Below are positions 13,442-13,647 of a DNA stretch of 13,647 nt, piece by piece. Within the stretch, counting starts at the first letter, position 1. Every line of letters begins with the position of its first letter. The DNA is from Actinomycetota bacterium. Lineage in GTDB: Bacteria; Actinomycetota; Thermoleophilia; Gaiellales; Gaiellaceae. The position numbers and the translations under genes are program-made. Where the stretch lies: the NCBI GenBank assembly GCA_013813345.1, contig JACCRW010000344.1:1-13647 (forward strand), written 5' to 3'. The notes under the pieces were generated by a model. That model searched no databases. It was not told the DNA's origin and saw only the letters and a list, made by a program, of their open reading frames with translations.

Positions 13442-13647
13442 CTACTTGGCCTCCACGTACGGGAGGAGCGCCATCTCGCGGGCCCGCTTGACTGCGACCG
13501 CGACCTGCCGCTGGTGCCGTCGGCAGGCGCCGCTGATCCGCCGGTTGCGGATCTTGCCCTTCTCCGAGATGTAGCGCCGGAGCTGGTTCACGTTCTTGTA
13601 GTCGACCTCTTCGACCTTGTCCTTGCAGAAGAGGCAGCTCTTCCGCC
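13442..13647 (-). CDS. rpsR: Small ribosomal subunit protein bS18, partial
   Basis: The 3' part of bS18: 67 residues read from the window's right edge to TAG at 13442-13444, and the 5' end lies outside. The sequence begins RKSCLFCKDKVEEVDYKNVNQL and continues RRYISEKGKIRNRRISGACRRHQRQVAVAVKRAREMALLPY, the near-complete family domain. Cys-x-x-Cys plus a later Cys-x-x-His are retained, so this is the zinc-binding (C+) form rather than the cysteine-free paralog that some actinobacteria also carry. bS18 sits on the 30S platform with bS6; rpsF and ssb are expected just beyond the window. The stop is two bases from the rplI start, so the two genes are surely co-transcribed. Confidence 0.97.
   Translation of the reverse strand, partial: RKSCLFCKDKVEEVDYKNVNQLRRYISEKGKIRNRRISGACRRHQRQVAVAVKRAREMALLPYVEAK

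Overview
This is a high-GC bacterial chromosome segment with frequent GTG and TTG starts and tightly packed genes. Gene content (Ku with a basic tail, an ASCH-domain protein, VOC-domain proteins) and order (rpsR-rplI-dnaB followed by fba, purA and a purDBCSQ cluster) suggest an actinobacterial chromosome, perhaps of the Thermoleophilia type. The taxonomic guess is inference. Nothing looks like a phage, an insertion sequence, CRISPR or a classical defence island, and most of the window is core genome.

Left part (1-3176): small accessory genes. A single-domain VOC (glyoxalase-like) protein faces a second, PhnB-like VOC protein that carries a one-base frameshift. A GC-rich inverted repeat between them looks like a shared terminator. 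An ASCH-domain protein follows, then a small membrane-anchored protein of unknown function lying just downstream of ku. The ku gene diverges from a 93-aa protein of unknown function, and an 84-bp gap between them holds a perfect inverted repeat, GTCACA-N4-TGTGAC.

Middle part (3182-9435): de novo purine synthesis. On the minus strand, purD, purB, purC, purS and purQ overlap their neighbours by 4 to 8 bases and look like one translationally coupled operon. It stops at purQ, and purL is not in the window. A plus-strand gene for a 105-aa acidic protein diverges from purD and converges on purA. The gap between that gene and purA holds two near-identical hairpins.

Right part (9436-13647): the minus-strand order of transcription is rpsR (partial), rplI, dnaB, a 73-aa Cys-rich protein, fba and then purA. 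The fba reading frame is broken by one extra base in a T4 run, which I take to be most likely a sequence error. bL9 carries an acidic, alanine-rich C-terminal extension of about 86 residues. A 15-bp perfect hairpin follows rplI.

The most unusual non-coding object is a 163-bp imperfect palindrome (9660-9822) that abuts the fba stop codon. Next to it, upstream of purA, is a cluster of GGAC/GTCC half-palindromes, and one 15-mer of that cluster recurs upstream of dnaB with one mismatch. I did not find a convincing new enzymatic system. The best leads are these intergenic elements, the bL9 tail and the small unknown genes beside ku and dnaB.
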